The position numbers were made by a program, and so were the translations under genes. Positions 4,048-6,328 of a stretch of 6,328 nucleotides of DNA are shown here, piece after piece. Position 1 is the stretch's first letter, and the number at the start of each line of letters is the position of its first letter. The notes below the pieces were generated by a model that was given only the letters and a program-made list of their open reading frames with translations, made no database searches and was not told where the DNA came from. The stretch comes from CAYSLC01 sp964431545 (GTDB lineage: Bacteria > Desulfobacterota > Desulfobacteria > Desulfobacterales > JAABSP01). The stretch spans positions 1 through 6,328 of the forward strand of contig CAYSLC010000277.1 in the NCBI GenBank assembly GCA_964431545.1, given 5' to 3'.

Positions 4048-6328
4048 GCGGAGAACAACGGCTCCGAAACCGGGCGGCACCCGGCCGAAGCCCAGGGGCG
4101 GGACGAGGAGCCGGGCGGCTTTCTGGCCGCCGTCGTCCGAAGGTTTCTGACCTCCCACCTGTCGATCCTCCTCATCATCGCCTCGCTCTGCCTGGGGATC
4201 GCGGCGGTCCTCATCACCCCACGGGAGGAGGAGCCCCAGATCGTGGTGCCGCTGGCCGATGTCTTCGTCCGGGCGCCGGGGGCCAGCCCCGAGGAGGTGG
4301 AAAAGCTGGTCTCCACCCCCCTGGAGCGCCTGCTGTGGCAGATCGACGGGGTGGAGTACGTCTACTCCATCTCCCGCCAGGACATGGCGGTGGTCACGGT
4401 CCGGTTCTATGTGGGGGAGGACCGGGAGAACTCCCTGGTCAAGCTCCACAACAAGATCCGGATGAACATCGACGACGTCCCGCCCGTGGTGGAGGGGTGG
4501 GTGATCAAGCCGGTGGAGATCGACGACGTCCCCATCGTCAACATCACCCTCTACTCGGAGCGGTACGGCGACGCCGAACTCAACCGGATCGGCGAGGAGG
4601 TGCTCGCCCGCCTGGCCGAGGTCAAGAACATCTCCCGCACCGACATCATCGGCGGCCGGCGGCGGGAGGTCCGGGTGGAGCTGCTGCCGGAGCGAATGTC
4701 CGGCCTGGGGGTCTCCCTGCTGGAGGTCCGGAACGCCCTCAAGGGGGCGGACGCCTCGGTGACCGCCGGCGATTTCGCCCGGTTCAACCGCCATTTCACC
4801 GTCACCGCCAACGCCTTTCTCACCACCGCCGACGAGGTCCGGGCCCTGGTGGTGGGTGCCCACCAGGGCCGGCCCGTCTATCTCCGGGACATCGCGGACA
4901 TCATCGACGGCCCCGAGGAGGCCCGGTCCTACACCCGGATCGGATACTCCCACCGGTACCGGAAGATCCACGAGCGCCGGGACGCGCCGATCACCTATCC
5001 GGCGGTCACCCTGGCGGTGGCCAAGAAGCGGGGGACCAACGCCGTGGATGTGGCCCGGGCGGTGCTGGCGGAGCTGGACCACCTGAAAAAGACCATCATC
5101 CCCTCGGACGTCCGGACCGAGGTCACCCGGAACTACGGGGAGACGGCCCAGCAGAAGGTCAACGGCCTGCTCAGCTCCCTGGGGTTCGCCATCATGACCG
5201 TGGTGATCCTGCTCGCCCTGACCCTGGGGTGGCGGGAGGCCCTGGTGGTGGCCCTCGCGGTGCCCATCTCCTTCTCCCTGGCCCTGTTCGTCAACTTCCT
5301 GTTCGGCTACACCATCAACCGGGTCACCCTCTTCGCCCTGATCCTCTCCCTGGGCCTGGTGGTGGATGATCCCATCACCAACGTGGACAACATCCAGCGC
5401 CACATCTTCATGGGGAAGCGGAACCCCGTCGCCGCCACCCTCTTCGCCGTGGTCGAGGTGCTCCCGCCGGTGATCATGTCGACGCTCGCCATCATCGTCT
5501 CCTTCACGCCGCTGTTCTTCATCACCGGCATGATGGGCCCCTACATGGCCCCCATGGCGGCCAACGTCCCCATCACGGTGATCTTCTCCACCTTCTGCGC
5601 CATCACCATCGTCCCCTGGTTCACCCACACCCTGCTCAGGAAGGTGGAGGTGAAACAGCCGGCATCGGCGGCCGGGGAAAAGGTCCCCTCCGGGTGGATC
5701 AACCGGGTCTACCGGGGGGCGGTGGAGCCCTTTCTGGCCTCCCGGTTCCGGAGATGGATGCTCCTGGCCGTCATCCTGGTCCTCCTCATCGTGCCGGTGC
5801 TCCTGGTGCTCTTCCGCCTGGTGCCGTTGAAGATGCTCCCCTTCGACAACAAGAACGAGTTCCAGGTGGTCGTCGACATGCCGGAGGGGACCACCCTGGA
5901 GACCACCGACGCCGTGGTCCGGGATTTCGAAGCCTATCTGCGGACCGTCGCCGAGGTGACCCACTACGTCTCCTACGTGGGGACCGCCTCCCCCATGGAC
6001 TTCAACGGCATGGTGCGCCACTACTACCTCCGGGAGGGGAGCCACCTGGCCGACATCCGGGTCAACCTGGCCGACAAGAGCCGGCGGGAGATGCAGAGCC
6101 ATCCCATCCTCCTGCGGCTGCGCAAGGACCTCCAGGCGGTGGCCGACCGCCACGGGGCCAAGATCCAGCTGGTGGAGGTCCCGCCGGGGCCGCCGGTGCT
6201 GGCCACGGTGGTGGCGGAGATCTACGGCGAGCCGGACACCCCCTACGGGGACCTCATCGCCGCCGGGGAACGGATCCAGGAGCTGATGCGCACCGAGCCC
6301 TTTGTGGTGGACATCGACGACATGGCCG
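4045..6328 (+). CDS. RND efflux pump, inner-membrane permease subunit (AcrB-like), 3' end outside window
   Basis: This is the proton-driven inner-membrane component that gathers substrate and hands it to the channel. The frame stays open to the right edge: 761 codons are present, and full-length members have about 1,000-1,100. Residues 1-35 are a hydrophilic extension, and TM1 is about 39-58. The first porter region holds APGASPEEVEKLVSTPLERLL (78-97, split here as APGASPEEVEK and LVSTPLERLL) and IDGVEYVYSIS (100-110). The first docking segment and second porter half follow to about 375, including RPVYLRDIADI and AVAKKRGTNAVDVARAVL. TM2 to TM6 span about 377-525. TM4 carries D441-D442 (GLVVDDPITNVDNIQRH), matching the proton-relay Asp pair of AcrB. 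TM7 is about 571-591, and the second porter region (from NEFQVVVDMPEGTTLETT) runs to the edge. The start overlaps the adaptor stop and has AGGAG 8 bases upstream. The DDP and VPPGPPVLATVVAEIYG motifs suggest a divergent HAE-like subfamily. The substrate is unknown, and the second-half proton-relay residues cannot be checked. Confidence 0.96.
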   Translation, partial: MAENNGSETGRHPAEAQGRDEEPGGFLAAVVRRFLTSHLSILLIIASLCLGIAAVLITPREEEPQIVVPLADVFVRAPGASPEEVEKLVSTPLERLLWQIDGVEYVYSISRQDMAVVTVRFYVGEDRENSLVKLHNKIRMNIDDVPPVVEGWVIKPVEIDDVPIVNITLYSERYGDAELNRIGEEVLARLAEVKNISRTDIIGGRRREVRVELLPERMSGLGVSLLEVRNALKGADASVTAGDFARFNRHFTVTANAFLTTADEVRALVVGAHQGRPVYLRDIADIIDGPEEARSYTRIGYSHRYRKIHERRDAPITYPAVTLAVAKKRGTNAVDVARAVLAELDHLKKTIIPSDVRTEVTRNYGETAQQKVNGLLSSLGFAIMTVVILLALTLGWREALVVALAVPISFSLALFVNFLFGYTINRVTLFALILSLGLVVDDPITNVDNIQRHIFMGKRNPVAATLFAVVEVLPPVIMSTLAIIVSFTPLFFITGMMGPYMAPMAANVPITVIFSTFCAITIVPWFTHTLLRKVEVKQPASAAGEKVPSGWINRVYRGAVEPFLASRFRRWMLLAVILVLLIVPVLLVLFRLVPLKMLPFDNKNEFQVVVDMPEGTTLETTDAVVRDFEAYLRTVAEVTHYVSYVGTASPMDFNGMVRHYYLREGSHLADIRVNLADKSRREMQSHPILLRLRKDLQAVADRHGAKIQLVEVPPGPPVLATVVAEIYGEPDTPYGDLIAAGERIQELMRTEPFVVDIDDMA

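Noticed and set aside
4014..5369. 451-codon plus-strand frame within the pump region
   Set aside because: It is out of frame with the pump and encodes a Gly/Pro/Arg-rich sequence with no domain. The frame starting at 4045 carries all RND motifs and runs to the window end.
3817..6153. 778-codon open frame on the minus strand
   Set aside because: It is antisense to the pump gene. Its product is a His/Gly/Asp/Glu-rich low-complexity chain without motifs, a mirror of codon bias in the real gene.

Overview
The window is GC-rich with strong G/C bias at third codon positions, apart from an AT-rich strip in the first ~160 bases. It looks like a Gram-negative bacterium, because it encodes a complete outer-membrane factor and adaptor plus the start of an RND pump. 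A secreted trypsin with a dockerin-like calcium-binding tail, next to an RND pump of this divergent type, would suit a high-GC Desulfobacterota-like lineage. That taxonomic guess is inference only; the window contains no rRNA or other phylogenetic marker.

Layout. Positions 1-161 are non-coding and AT-rich. They hold two tandem 26-bp repeat units (1-51) and a 101-bp segment bounded by perfect 11-bp inverted repeats (61-71 and 151-161), whose right arm touches the stop codon of the neighbouring gene. On the minus strand, 1088 to 162 encodes a 308-residue exported trypsin-family serine protease. It has an intact catalytic triad, an IVGG activation site, an Asp-lined specificity pocket and a C-terminal single EF-hand. 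A 206-bp divergent intergenic region (1089-1294) follows, with a recognisable sigma70-type promoter facing right and a weaker candidate facing left.

From 1295 to the right edge, three plus-strand genes form a compact tripartite efflux operon. They are an outer-membrane factor (TolC/OprM type, probably a lipoprotein), a periplasmic adaptor (AcrA/HlyD type, membrane-anchored) starting 6 bases later, and an RND inner-membrane pump whose ATG overlaps the adaptor's stop (TGATG). The pump gene is open at the right edge: 761 codons are present and the rest lies outside the window. Together they would form a proton-driven channel from the inner membrane to the outside. No regulator or substrate-specific gene is visible, so the exported compound cannot be named. 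The protease is divergent and has no evident functional link to the pump.

I see no convincing new system. The points most worth checking are the AT-rich repeat/inverted-repeat region at the left edge, the trypsin with one EF-hand and an extra cysteine, the N-terminally extended pump with its Asp-Asp-Pro TM4 motif, and the start of the outer-membrane factor, where the promoter argues against the longest reading frame. Long open frames antisense to the efflux genes are by-products of codon bias and are not annotated.
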